A DNA stretch of 64,000 nt, taken from NCBI GenBank assembly GCA_020637445.1, contig JACJVZ010000001.1, forward strand, positions 1,054,001 to 1,118,000. The letters are read 5' to 3'. Under the pieces are notes generated by a model. That model did not search any database. It was not told the origin of the DNA and worked only from the letters and a program-made list of their open reading frames with translations. Positions 34,553-42,945 of the stretch are shown here, one piece after another (the first letter of the stretch is position 1; the number at the start of each line of letters is the position of its first letter). A program made the translations under genes and the position numbers. The DNA is from Calditrichota bacterium (GTDB taxonomy: Bacteria; Electryoneota; RPQS01).

Positions 34553-35550
34553 ACGACGCGCCCGATTTCGAACACCTGCTCATTGAGCGTCGCAAAGTAC
34601 GCTTCAATCTCAGAAACATAGTCCGCGCCGCAAATTAACACTAACCCGATGCCGCAATTGAACACGCGCCGCATCTCTTCATCCGCAACATTCCCCCATT
34701 CCTGAATCAACCGGAACAACTCAGGCAATTCCCAAGCATCCCAATCCACTTCAAGCGACAGCCCCTCGCGCAAAACTCTTTCCGTATTCTCAACGAGCCC
34801 GCCGCCCGTAATGTGCGACATTGCATGCAGTCCCGGATGCGCAAGCAATCCGTGCATCAAATTCCAATAACAACGATGCGGCTCAAGCACGGCATCAACA
34901 AACGGCGTCTTGTCCGAGAGCTTAATCGAGTGAATTTCCCCCGATTCAATCTTCGGCTCGAGCACTTTTCGTATCAGCGAATACCCATTCGTATGCGGCC
35001 CACTCGACGAAACTCCAATCAACACGTCGCCCTTCTGCACTTTCGATCCGTCAAAAATCCGGTCGCGCCGCACCGTCCCCACAATCGTTCCAGCCAAATC
35101 AAAATGGCCTTCTTCGTAGAGTCCGGGCATCTCCGCCGTCTCGCCTCCGATCAGCGCCACCCCATGCGCCTTGCATCCGCGCGCCAGACTTTCGGCCAGC
35201 GTCCCAGCAATCTCCGGCACCAGTTTCCCGAACGCCAAATAATCGAGGAAAAAAATCGGCTTGGCCCCGCACACGAGGATATCGTTGATCGAATGCTGCA
35301 CCAAGTCCTCGCCCAGCCCGGAGATTTTCCCCAGTTGCGCCGCGAGCAGCACCTTCGTCCCCACCCCGTCGGTCGAGGCCACCAGCACCTGCCCGTCCGG
35401 CGCCTCGTCCAGCGCGAAAAACCCGCCAAACAGCCCGATTCCGCGCACCACATTGGCAGTATGAGTGGATTTCGCAGCCTGTGAAATCAGCTTTTTCGCA
35501 GCCGAGGCGCGGTCTAAATTTACTCCAGATGTGGCGTAGTTAGAAGACAT
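34549..35550 (-). CDS. purM: phosphoribosylformylglycinamidine cyclo-ligase
   Basis: 333 residues. AIR synthetase, step five of purine synthesis. Seen: GGFFALDEAPDGQVLVASTDGVGTKVLLA, NDILVCGAKPIFFLDYLAFGK, GGETAEMPG, GVSSSGPHTNGYSLIRKVL and SHITGGGLVENTERVL. ATG 35550 with upstream A-rich sequence. The next gene upstream is tRNA-Leu with its own terminator. Confidence 0.97.
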   Translation of the reverse strand: MSSNYATSGVNLDRASAAKKLISQAAKSTHTANVVRGIGLFGGFFALDEAPDGQVLVASTDGVGTKVLLAAQLGKISGLGEDLVQHSINDILVCGAKPIFFLDYLAFGKLVPEIAGTLAESLARGCKAHGVALIGGETAEMPGLYEEGHFDLAGTIVGTVRRDRIFDGSKVQKGDVLIGVSSSGPHTNGYSLIRKVLEPKIESGEIHSIKLSDKTPFVDAVLEPHRCYWNLMHGLLAHPGLHAMSHITGGGLVENTERVLREGLSLEVDWDAWELPELFRLIQEWGNVADEEMRRVFNCGIGLVLICGADYVSEIEAYFATLNEQVFEIGRVV

Positions 35551-35596
35551 TTTTCAGAGTATAAATTAAAAAACAATAAGTGCTTAACAAGCACAA

Positions 35597-35622
35597 ACAA
35601 AAGGCCCGTACAAAGACGGGCC
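35597..35622 (-). terminator. terminator of tRNA-Leu
   Basis: 7-bp stem GGCCCGT (35603-35609) / ACGGGCC (35616-35622), loop ACAAAG, followed on the minus strand by TTTTGTTT. Confidence 0.9.
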
Positions 35623-35626
35623 AGGG

Positions 35627-35712
35627 TGCCGAGGGCCGGAATCGAACCGGCACGGGGAGTAATCCCCGGCAGATTTTGAGTCTGCTGCGTCTACCAGTTC
35701 CGCCACCCCGGC
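35627..35712 (-). tRNA. tRNA-Leu (anticodon CAA)
   Basis: 86 nt with a long variable arm (class II). Acceptor GCCGGGG / CCTCGGC, anticodon stem GCAGA/TCTGC, loop CTCAAAA giving CAA, variable stem CGGGGA/TCCCCG, T arm GCCGG-TTCGATT-CCGGC. Discriminator A. Confidence 0.95.
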
Positions 35713-36223
35713 AGGGAAGAAAAACCACCAGCGGGCGGAGCTTAGTAATCGTGGGGGGCCAATTACTATAGCGGTCACGCCAACAAACCGGTGGAAAGCG
35801 GTGACAAACGTAAGCTGGAATATAAGGACTTAGCCCCAAAAACGCAAGCCGGAAACCTAACAAGTTTTGAGCTTACGAGGTCGTGCTTCCAAGTACGACA
35901 CGCGAATGTAGGGGCGGATGGCAATCCACCCGCGCAATGCAAGCCGCCAAATCCCAAATCTCGCGGCGGCAGGTGTCTTCACCTGCCCCGCACACCAAGA
36001 CCTCCAAGCGCTTTGTCATCCTGAAGCCGCCGCGGCTGAAGGACCCCTCTGCATTCTCGCGGCGGCACCCGCTGCGGGTGCCCCTAACGCCGAGCCGGGT
36101 TAAGGTCCTCCGCAACCCGGCCGAAATCTGAATATTTCATACTTCAGATTTCATATTTTCCACTTCTTGGCTCATACCTCTTACCTCATATCTACTCCGA
36201 TTTCTGTCCGACGAGTAAGCCCC
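35713..36223. other. gene-free region with a cluster of dispersed hairpins
   Basis: No credible CDS in about 510 bp. Four hairpins lie between 35908 and 36122: GGGGCGGATGG-CAAT-CCACCCG (about 35911-35933), GGCAGGTG/CACCTGCC (35968-35987), a CATCCTGA-AGCCGCCGCGGCT-GAAGGA element (about 36017-36042), GGCACCC/GGGTGCC (36064-36082) and GCCGGGTT/AACCCGGC (36094-36121). These resemble small intergenic repeats. The remainder (36125-36200) is a run of loosely repeated TCATAYYTC-type sequence. Confidence 0.75.
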
Positions 36224-36252
36224 TTTCACATCCCGTCCAAAATCGCTATACT
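36224..36252 (+). promoter_or_regulatory. possible promoter of the ThyX-like gene
   Basis: TTTCAC (36224-36229) and TATACT (36247-36252) with a 17-bp spacer, 39 bp before the ATG. Three CCATCCC heptads (36263-36285) fill the leader, so the ribosome-binding site is poor. Confidence 0.35.
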
Positions 36253-36291
36253 TGAGGGAATTCCATCCCCCATCCCCCATCCCCCAAGTAG

Positions 36292-37812
36292 ATGCCCCCA
36301 ATCGTTCGACTTGCCGGTTATAACGTAGATTCAGAACTCCTGTCCGAAACTCTCGATATTCTTAGAGAGCTGGACGATCTCTCTAAGTCGATGGGCAACA
36401 CTCCCTCGGCTTCCGAACTCAAGGCTCGCGTCGAGCAATTGGGCGAAGAGCTGCGGTCGCGCATCGATTTCGAAGCCTTCACTCCCGAAACCATCTCGGC
36501 AGCTTATGCCAGAATCAGCCGCGATCCGTCCCATGTGACCGAACTCCGCCGCTCGGCCAGGTTCAGCGTCGCCCGTGCTCGCAAGTCAAACGATAATATT
36601 ATTTTCGGGTTGGGCCACGCGTCGGTCGCCGAACATGCGGCGTTCAATTTCGACGTGTCGCATCTCTCGCGGCTTGCCGCCGAAGAGTTGCAGTTTCACA
36701 GGCTGCAAAGCTTCACCGAAAAATCTCAAAGATACATCACGATCGGCGAAGATTACATCGCTCCAAACGAAATTCTCGGAACCGGTCACGAACAGGTTTA
36801 CCGTAAGTTAGTCAGCGAGCTGTTCGCCGCGTACAACGAGATTTTCGAGAGTTTGCAGCGGCATCATACTCCCGAGGATACGGATGGCATGAGCAAGACA
36901 GAGATCCGCGATCTCGAGACTCGTGCCAAAGAAGATGCGCGCTATTTGCTTCCGCTCTGCTGCTCGACCCAGATGGGAATGACTCTAAACGCTCGCAATT
37001 TGGAGCATTTGCTCTGGGAGTTGTCGGATCATCCACTCACGGAAGTTCGCGAGCTCGGTCAAGCGCTTCACAACGCGGTCGGCCGCATGGCTCCGTCACT
37101 GGTGAAATACACGTCGCGAGCGGAATTCCCCAGAGAAAACCGAGTGAGTGTGGCAGAGCTCTTTGGCAAATCGAAGCGGCAAAAAAACTTCGAATTTCGT
37201 TCAGAACCATCCGCCGAGTTGGTGGACTTCGATTCCTCTGGCGAAGAGAAAGTTCTCAGGGCTTTTTCATTCTCGTCCGGAAGTTCACAGTCGGCTCCCG
37301 ACCAAAAAGCTGTTTGGCGGAAGTTGTTCCAGAAACTCGGGGCACACGATCCTGTTTATCGTGAGTTTGAGTTGGCGACAGCCAGCTTTGTTCTCGAGAT
37401 GAGCGCGACGTGCTATGCTCAGTTCAAAAGACACCGTCTCATGACTCAATTGGTGCAGGGTTATCAAGTTGATTCTGCTGCTATTGTACCGCCTTCGATT
37501 ACTGAAACTGGTCAGACGGATGTTTTCGAACGAGCTGTTACAAACTCAATAGAAACAGCCAAGACACTTGATCCCCAAGTTGCTCCTTACTTGCTGACCA
37601 ATGCGCATGTCAAGCGCGTGATGTGCTTCGTGAACGCGCGCGAACTTTATCATTTGTCAAGACTTAGATGCGATAAGCACGCGCAATGGGAAATCCAAGC
37701 ATTGGCCAACAAAATGCTTGAACTGATTAAACCTAAGTGGCCAAACCTTCTTGCCTTAACATCTGGAAAAGATACTTACGACCAGGCCTACGGTTCGTAT
37801 TTCCAGAGTTAG
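36292..37812 (+). CDS. double-domain ThyX-like protein (FAD-dependent thymidylate synthase family)
   Basis: 506 residues with two ThyX-type domains in tandem. Domain 1 (about 85-290): GHASVAEHAAFNFDVSHLSR, HRLQSFTEKSQRY (136-148, close to the ThyX motif RHRxxSxNExSxRY but lacking the first Arg and the Asn) and TLNARNLEHLLWELSDH. Domain 2 (about 340-500): KRHRLMTQLVQGY (379-391) and NARELYHLSRLRCDKHAQWEI, the typical C-terminal ThyX block. Canonical ThyX is about 220-250 residues and works as a homotetramer with sites between subunits; a fusion with split motifs could form a pseudo-tetramer. It may be the dTMP synthase or a related flavoprotein. Single gene with a strong terminator; no thyA was seen. 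Confidence 0.82.
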   Translation: MPPIVRLAGYNVDSELLSETLDILRELDDLSKSMGNTPSASELKARVEQLGEELRSRIDFEAFTPETISAAYARISRDPSHVTELRRSARFSVARARKSNDNIIFGLGHASVAEHAAFNFDVSHLSRLAAEELQFHRLQSFTEKSQRYITIGEDYIAPNEILGTGHEQVYRKLVSELFAAYNEIFESLQRHHTPEDTDGMSKTEIRDLETRAKEDARYLLPLCCSTQMGMTLNARNLEHLLWELSDHPLTEVRELGQALHNAVGRMAPSLVKYTSRAEFPRENRVSVAELFGKSKRQKNFEFRSEPSAELVDFDSSGEEKVLRAFSFSSGSSQSAPDQKAVWRKLFQKLGAHDPVYREFELATASFVLEMSATCYAQFKRHRLMTQLVQGYQVDSAAIVPPSITETGQTDVFERAVTNSIETAKTLDPQVAPYLLTNAHVKRVMCFVNARELYHLSRLRCDKHAQWEIQALANKMLELIKPKWPNLLALTSGKDTYDQAYGSYFQS

Positions 37813-37814
37813 AA

Positions 37815-37830
37815 CGTTTCACGTGAAAAA
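37815..37830. promoter_or_regulatory. parS-like palindrome
   Basis: CGTTTCACGTGAAAAA, with the centre GTTTCACGTGAAA, matches the widespread parS consensus TGTTTCACGTGAAACA at 14 of 16 positions. It lies 2 bp after the ThyX-like stop and before its terminator. No parA or parB is in the window, so the role is uncertain. Confidence 0.4.
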
Positions 37831-37835
37831 ATCAG

Positions 37836-37867
37836 AACGCCCGACTGGATTTCCAGTCGGGCGTTTA
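37836..37867 (+). terminator. terminator of the ThyX-like gene
   Basis: 13-bp perfect stem AACGCCCGACTGG (37836-37848) / CCAGTCGGGCGTT (37853-37865), loop ATTT, then TT/AAATT. Confidence 0.9.
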
Positions 37868-38206
37868 AATTAAGAGTGCTTTCCAAGTGTCAGCTACGAT
37901 CTTGGTGGGTCCCGGGGTATAAACACGTGAACTACCACTCTTCCAGCACTCCTTATCTTGCACGGTAGAATTCGCGATGTCTGCAAATTCTGAATATAAC
38001 TAATGCAGGATGTGTGCCAGAAGCTGCACTTTAAAATGTCATAAAGTGATTACACTTTAAATAAATATTTATAAAGCACTTAATTCACATCCTCGTTGAA
38101 AGAAGCAGTAAACTTTGGGAAATTCATGTGAAATTGTGATGCACTTCATGCATACTATATGCTCTTCGTGCGTAATCCGAGTACAACATTTGCACAAGCA
38201 TACTGC
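37868..38206. other. AT-rich gene-free region with alternating CACTTTA repeats
   Basis: No CDS of credible length. AT content rises clearly between 37985 and 38160. CACTTTA (38027-38033), TAAAGTG (38042-38048) and CACTTTA (38053-38059) alternate, allowing two mutually exclusive hairpins; a TAAAGCACTTAA follows. This could be an operator region, a non-coding RNA or a replication-type AT-rich element, with nothing decisive. Confidence 0.6.
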
Positions 38207-38241
38207 AAAGAAAAGCAGCCCAGATGAGCGGCTTTTTCTTT
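38207..38241 (-). terminator. terminator of the lipoprotein gene
   Basis: Stem AAAGAAAAGC / GCTTTTTCTTT with a short GC-rich inner part and a T-rich 3' side on the minus strand, 23 bp after the stop at 38264. It would also work on the plus strand. Confidence 0.8.
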
Positions 38242-38263
38242 GGAACTTTTATTTGTTATAGAA

Positions 38264-38710
38264 TCAATGTTTTAGGAAGAATCCGACACTTGTAGTTGCA
38301 ACAGTCTCAGCACCAACAACAGCATAAGCGAACAGTGCATCCTTAGCCAAAGTCGTGTCATCGCAGTGATAATCTAAACATGGATTAGAACCACACGGAA
38401 ACGAGTTCGTGTCCGACTGCGCAAAGATTGTCTGATTGTTGTCGTCGATGTAGCCTACATTGGACTCGGTTCGCCAGCGAATCTCGACACCGGCTGGCAC
38501 GGTTTGTCCATTGAAAACGCGCACTGTAATGATGTTTTCATTGTTCACCAAGTAGCGCAGTGTGTCGTCCGCCCGAAGAACCACGGAATAAGTTGAAGGA
38601 TTCGGGTCGTTCGGTCCGGTGATCTTTTTACTTGTCTTACAAGACGAAGCAAGAAGACTTGCGGCAACCACAAAAGTCAGCGCCGCGGCAGCAACATGTT
38701 TTCTGATCAT
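38264..38710 (-). CDS. hypothetical lipoprotein
   Basis: 148 residues from ATG 38710 with AAGGAG upstream. The signal peptide ends in LLASSC, a plausible lipobox; the mature part starts CKTSKKITGPNDPN, with low-complexity polar residues, then a single beta-rich domain (YSVVLRADDTLRYLVNNENIITVRVFNG), probably Big/Ig-like. A CGSNPCLDYHC cluster may bind metal or form disulphides. Function not recognised. Last gene of a run after the receiver protein. Confidence 0.72.
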   Translation of the reverse strand: MIRKHVAAAALTFVVAASLLASSCKTSKKITGPNDPNPSTYSVVLRADDTLRYLVNNENIITVRVFNGQTVPAGVEIRWRTESNVGYIDDNNQTIFAQSDTNSFPCGSNPCLDYHCDDTTLAKDALFAYAVVGAETVATTSVGFFLKH

Positions 38711-38732
38711 CGTTGTTTCTCCTTATCCGAGT

Positions 38733-39203
38733 TTACCGTCCGATGAAGCGAAAGAGAAGATAACCAACACCCAACCATAGCGGAATCGAAAGCATCAGAG
38801 CGATATTCACTCCGCGAACGGTGGAGAGATTACTTTGCAGTTCAATAGTCGACAGCGCACGCTGCATCACGGAAGACAATTGATCCATGTCCACCGGTTT
38901 CGAGAGCAAATCGTAGGCACCAAGCCGCATGGCTTCTTTGGCCGTGTCGAGCGACGCAAAACCGGTGACCATAATGAACAGAACTTTGGGATGAATGTTC
39001 TTAAGCTCACTCAAGAGTTCCATCCCCGACTTTTCCGGCATCATGAAATCCGAAACGACGAGGTCGATCTTCTCGCGCAAAAAGATATCCGTGCCACTCG
39101 ACGCATTCTCGGCTTCGAGAACCGTGTGCCCTCGCCCTTCGATGAATTCGCGCAAGATGGAACGATAATCATGATCGTCATCTATTACGAGAATACGAGC
39201 CAT
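38733..39203 (-). CDS. CheY-like receiver with C-terminal membrane anchor
   Basis: 156 residues. Complete receiver domain (1-120): acidic pocket DDDH near residue 8, phospho-acceptor Asp in VVSDFMMPEKSG (about 52), Thr in MVTGFA and Lys in LLSKPVD. After a short helix (SSVMQRALSTIELQSNL) one transmembrane segment follows (VNIALMLSIPLWLGVGYLLFRFIG, about 130-153), so the receiver is tethered to the inner membrane with no output domain. No histidine kinase is adjacent. The partner is unknown. Confidence 0.85.
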   Translation of the reverse strand: MARILVIDDDHDYRSILREFIEGRGHTVLEAENASSGTDIFLREKIDLVVSDFMMPEKSGMELLSELKNIHPKVLFIMVTGFASLDTAKEAMRLGAYDLLSKPVDMDQLSSVMQRALSTIELQSNLSTVRGVNIALMLSIPLWLGVGYLLFRFIGR

Positions 39204-39230
39204 GCACTGCCTCCCAGTTGCTTCACCACC

Positions 39231-40769
39231 TTATAGTGGGATATTTCCGTGCTTCTTCGGCGGATTTGAGTCGACTTTGTTCTGGAGCATTTCCAGTCCG
39301 TTGATAATTCGAGCCCGAGTTTCGGCAGGGTCGATGACTTCGTCGACATAGCCATATGCCGCGGCTTCAAAGGGATTGGCAAACAGATCCGTGTATTCGG
39401 AGACAAACTTGGCCTTTTCTTTGTCCGGATCCTTTGCATCCTTGATCTCTTTGGAAAAGATGATCTCAACGGCGCCTTGCGCACCCATAACCGCAATTTC
39501 AGCCGTCGGCCACGCGAAATTTAGGTCACCGCGAATATGCTTGGAACTCATGACGTCGTAGGCACCACCGTATGCTTTGCGCGTGATCACCGTGATCTTC
39601 GGCACGGTAGCCTCACAATACGCATACAGCAATTTGGCTCCATTTACAATAATTCCGTTCCACTCCTGCTCGGTGCCCGGCAAGAATCCGGGAACATCTA
39701 CAAATGTCACGATCGGAATATTGAACGCATCACAGAAACGTACAAAACGTCCACCCTTCCGCGACGAATCAATGTCCAATACTCCCGCTAACACCGCGGG
39801 TTGATTGGCGACGAGACCTACTGGCCGACCAGCGACAAAGGCGAATCCGACCACGATATTCATCGCCCAGTCGGCATGAACTTCGAGAAATGAATCGTGA
39901 TCCACGACACGCCGAATCACCTCTTTGATATCGTACGGCTTCGTCGGTTCCGGTGGAATCAGAGAATTTAGACTTTCATCAGTCGCGGGCTGCTGAGGAG
40001 CCGGTTGGCGCGGCGGATCCTCATGGTTGTTCTGCGGCATATAGCGCAGCAGCTTACGCATAGTAAGCAAACAGTGGGCCTCAGTCGGACACGCGAAATG
40101 GGCAACACCAGACTTTGAGGCGTGCGTATTCGCGCCACCCAGCTCTTCACTGGTAATATCTTCATGCGTCACCGTCTTTACAACTTTGGGACCAGTGACA
40201 AACATGTTGCTCGTATTCTCGACCATCAAAGTAAAATCCGTGATGGCCGGACTGTAGACCGCACCGCCCGCGCACGGCCCCATGACGGCCGAGAGCTGCG
40301 GAACAACTCCCGAAGCGAGAGTATTGCGCAAGAAAATGTCCGCATAGGCGCCGAGGGAAACGACGCCTTCCTGTACTCTTGCTCCACCGGAGTCATTCAA
40401 ACCGATAACCGGCGCACCCATCTTCATAGCAAGGTCCATGATTTTGCAGATTTTCTTTCCGTGCGCTTCGGCAAGGGATCCGCCGAATGCTGTAAAGTCC
40501 TGCGCAAAAACAAAGACCGTCCGCCCGTCGATTTTGCCGTGCCCCGTGACCACTCCGTCGCCGTACACGACTTGCTTGTCGAGCCCGAACTGCGTGGAGC
40601 GATGAGTAACCAAGGCATCAATCTCCATGAACGAGCCGGGATCCAAGAGGATATCAAGGCGTTCGCGGGCAGTCATTTTGCCCTTATTGTGCTGCGCCTC
40701 AATACGTTTTTCGCCGCCGCCAAGTTTCGATTGAGCTCTGCGGCGTTTAAGTTCGTCTGCAACTTTCAT
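39231..40769 (-). CDS. biotin-dependent acyl-CoA carboxylase, carboxyltransferase subunit (PccB/MmdA family)
   Basis: 512 residues from ATG 40769. Two crotonase-like carboxyltransferase domains. Seen: MTARERLDILLDPGSF, GGSLAEAHGKKICKIMDLAMKMGAP, GLNDSGGARVQEGV, MGPCAGGAVYSPA, and in the second half DVPGFLPGTEQEWNGII, TVITRKAYGGAYDVMSSKH and WPTAEIAVMGAQGAVEI. It would move CO2 from biotin to propionyl-CoA (or the reverse from methylmalonyl-CoA); exact substrate cannot be read. No biotin carboxylase or biotin carrier gene is adjacent. A TATAAT at 40779-40784 lies just upstream. Confidence 0.9.
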   Translation of the reverse strand: MKVADELKRRRAQSKLGGGEKRIEAQHNKGKMTARERLDILLDPGSFMEIDALVTHRSTQFGLDKQVVYGDGVVTGHGKIDGRTVFVFAQDFTAFGGSLAEAHGKKICKIMDLAMKMGAPVIGLNDSGGARVQEGVVSLGAYADIFLRNTLASGVVPQLSAVMGPCAGGAVYSPAITDFTLMVENTSNMFVTGPKVVKTVTHEDITSEELGGANTHASKSGVAHFACPTEAHCLLTMRKLLRYMPQNNHEDPPRQPAPQQPATDESLNSLIPPEPTKPYDIKEVIRRVVDHDSFLEVHADWAMNIVVGFAFVAGRPVGLVANQPAVLAGVLDIDSSRKGGRFVRFCDAFNIPIVTFVDVPGFLPGTEQEWNGIIVNGAKLLYAYCEATVPKITVITRKAYGGAYDVMSSKHIRGDLNFAWPTAEIAVMGAQGAVEIIFSKEIKDAKDPDKEKAKFVSEYTDLFANPFEAAAYGYVDEVIDPAETRARIINGLEMLQNKVDSNPPKKHGNIPL

Positions 40770-40779
40770 AAGATTTCTA

Positions 40780-42945
40780 TTATAGCATTCCGCTTCGTTT
40801 GCGAAGCAGCCATTCAACGGCCAGCAAACCGATAAGAATCCATAAGAACAACGGGCGGTTCCACAAAGGAATCTCGCGTGTGGTTTCGACAATTTTAGTC
40901 GGCATGGAGAGCCTGTTGAATAACGAGTCCGGCCGGGCCGCACTCACAAATGTTCCGCCGGAATTTCGAGCAATACCTTGCAGGACATCCCAGCGTGCCC
41001 GCGCGTCGAGCCACTCGAGATTGAACTTTTCAACTACGAAGCTCCCTTTATCGCGGCCCAACGTATCGTCACGCACGACCGCATAGCCGGAATAAGTGTA
41101 GTCTCCCGAACCCCACGCGCTGAACTGAGCCTCGTAAAGACCGTTGCCTTTTCCTTGCAGGGAAAGCAGTTCAGTCTTGTCTCCGCTTTTTACGTCCACT
41201 AAGACGGACGCATCATTGATCGGCGAAAGGTCAGCAGCATAGACTTGGCCCTGCACACGCACAGGTTCGCCGGTACTGTATACTTTTTTGTCGGTAGACA
41301 ACTTGACTTGCTTCTCTTCGGTCGGGGCAAGGAGCCAAGCGGAGAGTCTGGAGAACAACTCGCTTTCAAACTGACTTGCCGCCGGGTTTTTGGCAAGTCC
41401 GAGTCTCCATCGGTAAAACTCAAAGACAGAAACCGCCACTGAGCGTCGTCTGTTCATTTCAAGGAAAGCAACCGCAGGGCCGCCGGGAATATCGGGAGTC
41501 AGCTCCATTGCGAAATTCGCAACCGACACCGCGGCCGGCTTGAGCACGACTCTGCCCGTTGCACCGAGAACCGGCGGCAAATCACTCCAAGCGGCTGGCA
41601 GCGGTCCGCGTGCCGTCAACGCCGAATGTGAGCCGCCGTCACGCAGCACGACGCGATCAAAAGCTGTTTGCGGTTGGAAGTCCATCGGCAAACGCGCGCC
41701 GATTGTTTCGAGCCTGCTTAGGGAAACGTTCGGTCCATGTAGGTACAACAGCGGCGCTCCGTCCACGATGCGCCGACTTGCGGCATTCCAAAGCGCGCCA
41801 TTCGACGAATTGGTCGGGTAGTCGACCAGCACGAACATTTCGGCGTTGCGAACATCATCTTCGGAGAATCTTTTTCCGCCGACAAAACCGTTGGGAGTTT
41901 CCACATACATGGACACCGAGACTGTTGTATCTAAGTCAAGCGCCTGCCTCACAAAAGACACGTCCGGCACGGGAGAGCCTGCAATGACCAAGACGTTATA
42001 TTTTGCATCGAGAATGCGAATGACCTGCGAGCGGCGGTTATTTTCCTGCGAGACTTCGCCTGAAACGGAATCGAGGATTGCCGTGACGCGCAACTCGCCT
42101 TCCGATTCTGCCGCGAATTTTGTCTCGAAAGTTTTCTCGAAAACAGAGCCGTTCAAGTTTATTTGTTCGTCGAGCAACGTGCGCGACTTCGAGTCGACGA
42201 TACGAAGGCGAGTGGTTTGACCGGCAAGTCCTTGCGCTTGCACACGCACACGAACGGGCACTTGCGTGCCTTTGTAAGCGATATCATTGGTGAGCAGATC
42301 GGCGATCAGCGCATCGCGCCTGACTGTTGAATCACCGACACCCACGGCGTAGATCGGAATGCTTGACTGTGCGGCCTCGCGTTCAGGATTCGGTCCCATG
42401 TTTTGCGCGCCGTCCGTGACTAAGACGATTGCCCCGACATCTTCCGTTGCGGCGGCGGAGCGCGCAACCTGCCATGCGTTTGCGGGATCTGAGCCGACCA
42501 TGTTTGGCGCCCAGCCGCGCAGTGAATCGAAGGACGTTTGAATCGCGGAGTCACCGAACACGAATGACCGCAGTTCTCCGTCGTTTGCAAGCGTCGTTAA
42601 GCGCGCATCGCGCAGGAACTTATTGACGGTCGAATCGCGAACGACGCCGTTGTCTTCGATTTGCATCGACGCGGAGCGGTCAACCAACAAAAGAATTTTG
42701 GCGCGCTCTTCACTTCGATTGAGCCACTTTACGACAGGCTCAAAGATCAGGAAGAGGATTAAGGTCAAAGCTACAGCGCGGATCAGAGCGAGAAGTCTGC
42801 GGCGCCACGGGGAAACCGGCGGCAGGGTTCTACGATAAACAACGACGGAGAGAACAACCGCCACCAAAGCAAATACGAGAAACAGCACAGCCGGAGAGCT
42901 GAAAGTCACTCCGCGAATCGCAAGCAAAGGTAGGGTAAGACTCAA
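40780..42945 (-). CDS. VWA-domain membrane protein (BatA-like/glutamine amidotransferase-like)
   Basis: 721 residues from TTG 42945. Two N-terminal transmembrane helices (about 18-37 and 50-68), then a von Willebrand A domain with MIDAS start DRSAS (89-93) and later TDGAQNMG. The middle region is beta-rich (about 210-330) and the part after 330 resembles the GATase-like domain found in VWA proteins of Bacteroidetes-like groups; a last transmembrane helix is near 700. The layout matches proteins annotated VWA domain-containing or BatA, linked to envelope stress or MoxR complexes. No moxR gene is adjacent. It overlaps the tsaD stop. Confidence 0.82.
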   Translation of the reverse strand: MSLTLPLLAIRGVTFSSPAVLFLVFALVAVVLSVVVYRRTLPPVSPWRRRLLALIRAVALTLILFLIFEPVVKWLNRSEERAKILLLVDRSASMQIEDNGVVRDSTVNKFLRDARLTTLANDGELRSFVFGDSAIQTSFDSLRGWAPNMVGSDPANAWQVARSAAATEDVGAIVLVTDGAQNMGPNPEREAAQSSIPIYAVGVGDSTVRRDALIADLLTNDIAYKGTQVPVRVRVQAQGLAGQTTRLRIVDSKSRTLLDEQINLNGSVFEKTFETKFAAESEGELRVTAILDSVSGEVSQENNRRSQVIRILDAKYNVLVIAGSPVPDVSFVRQALDLDTTVSVSMYVETPNGFVGGKRFSEDDVRNAEMFVLVDYPTNSSNGALWNAASRRIVDGAPLLYLHGPNVSLSRLETIGARLPMDFQPQTAFDRVVLRDGGSHSALTARGPLPAAWSDLPPVLGATGRVVLKPAAVSVANFAMELTPDIPGGPAVAFLEMNRRRSVAVSVFEFYRWRLGLAKNPAASQFESELFSRLSAWLLAPTEEKQVKLSTDKKVYSTGEPVRVQGQVYAADLSPINDASVLVDVKSGDKTELLSLQGKGNGLYEAQFSAWGSGDYTYSGYAVVRDDTLGRDKGSFVVEKFNLEWLDARARWDVLQGIARNSGGTFVSAARPDSLFNRLSMPTKIVETTREIPLWNRPLFLWILIGLLAVEWLLRKRSGML

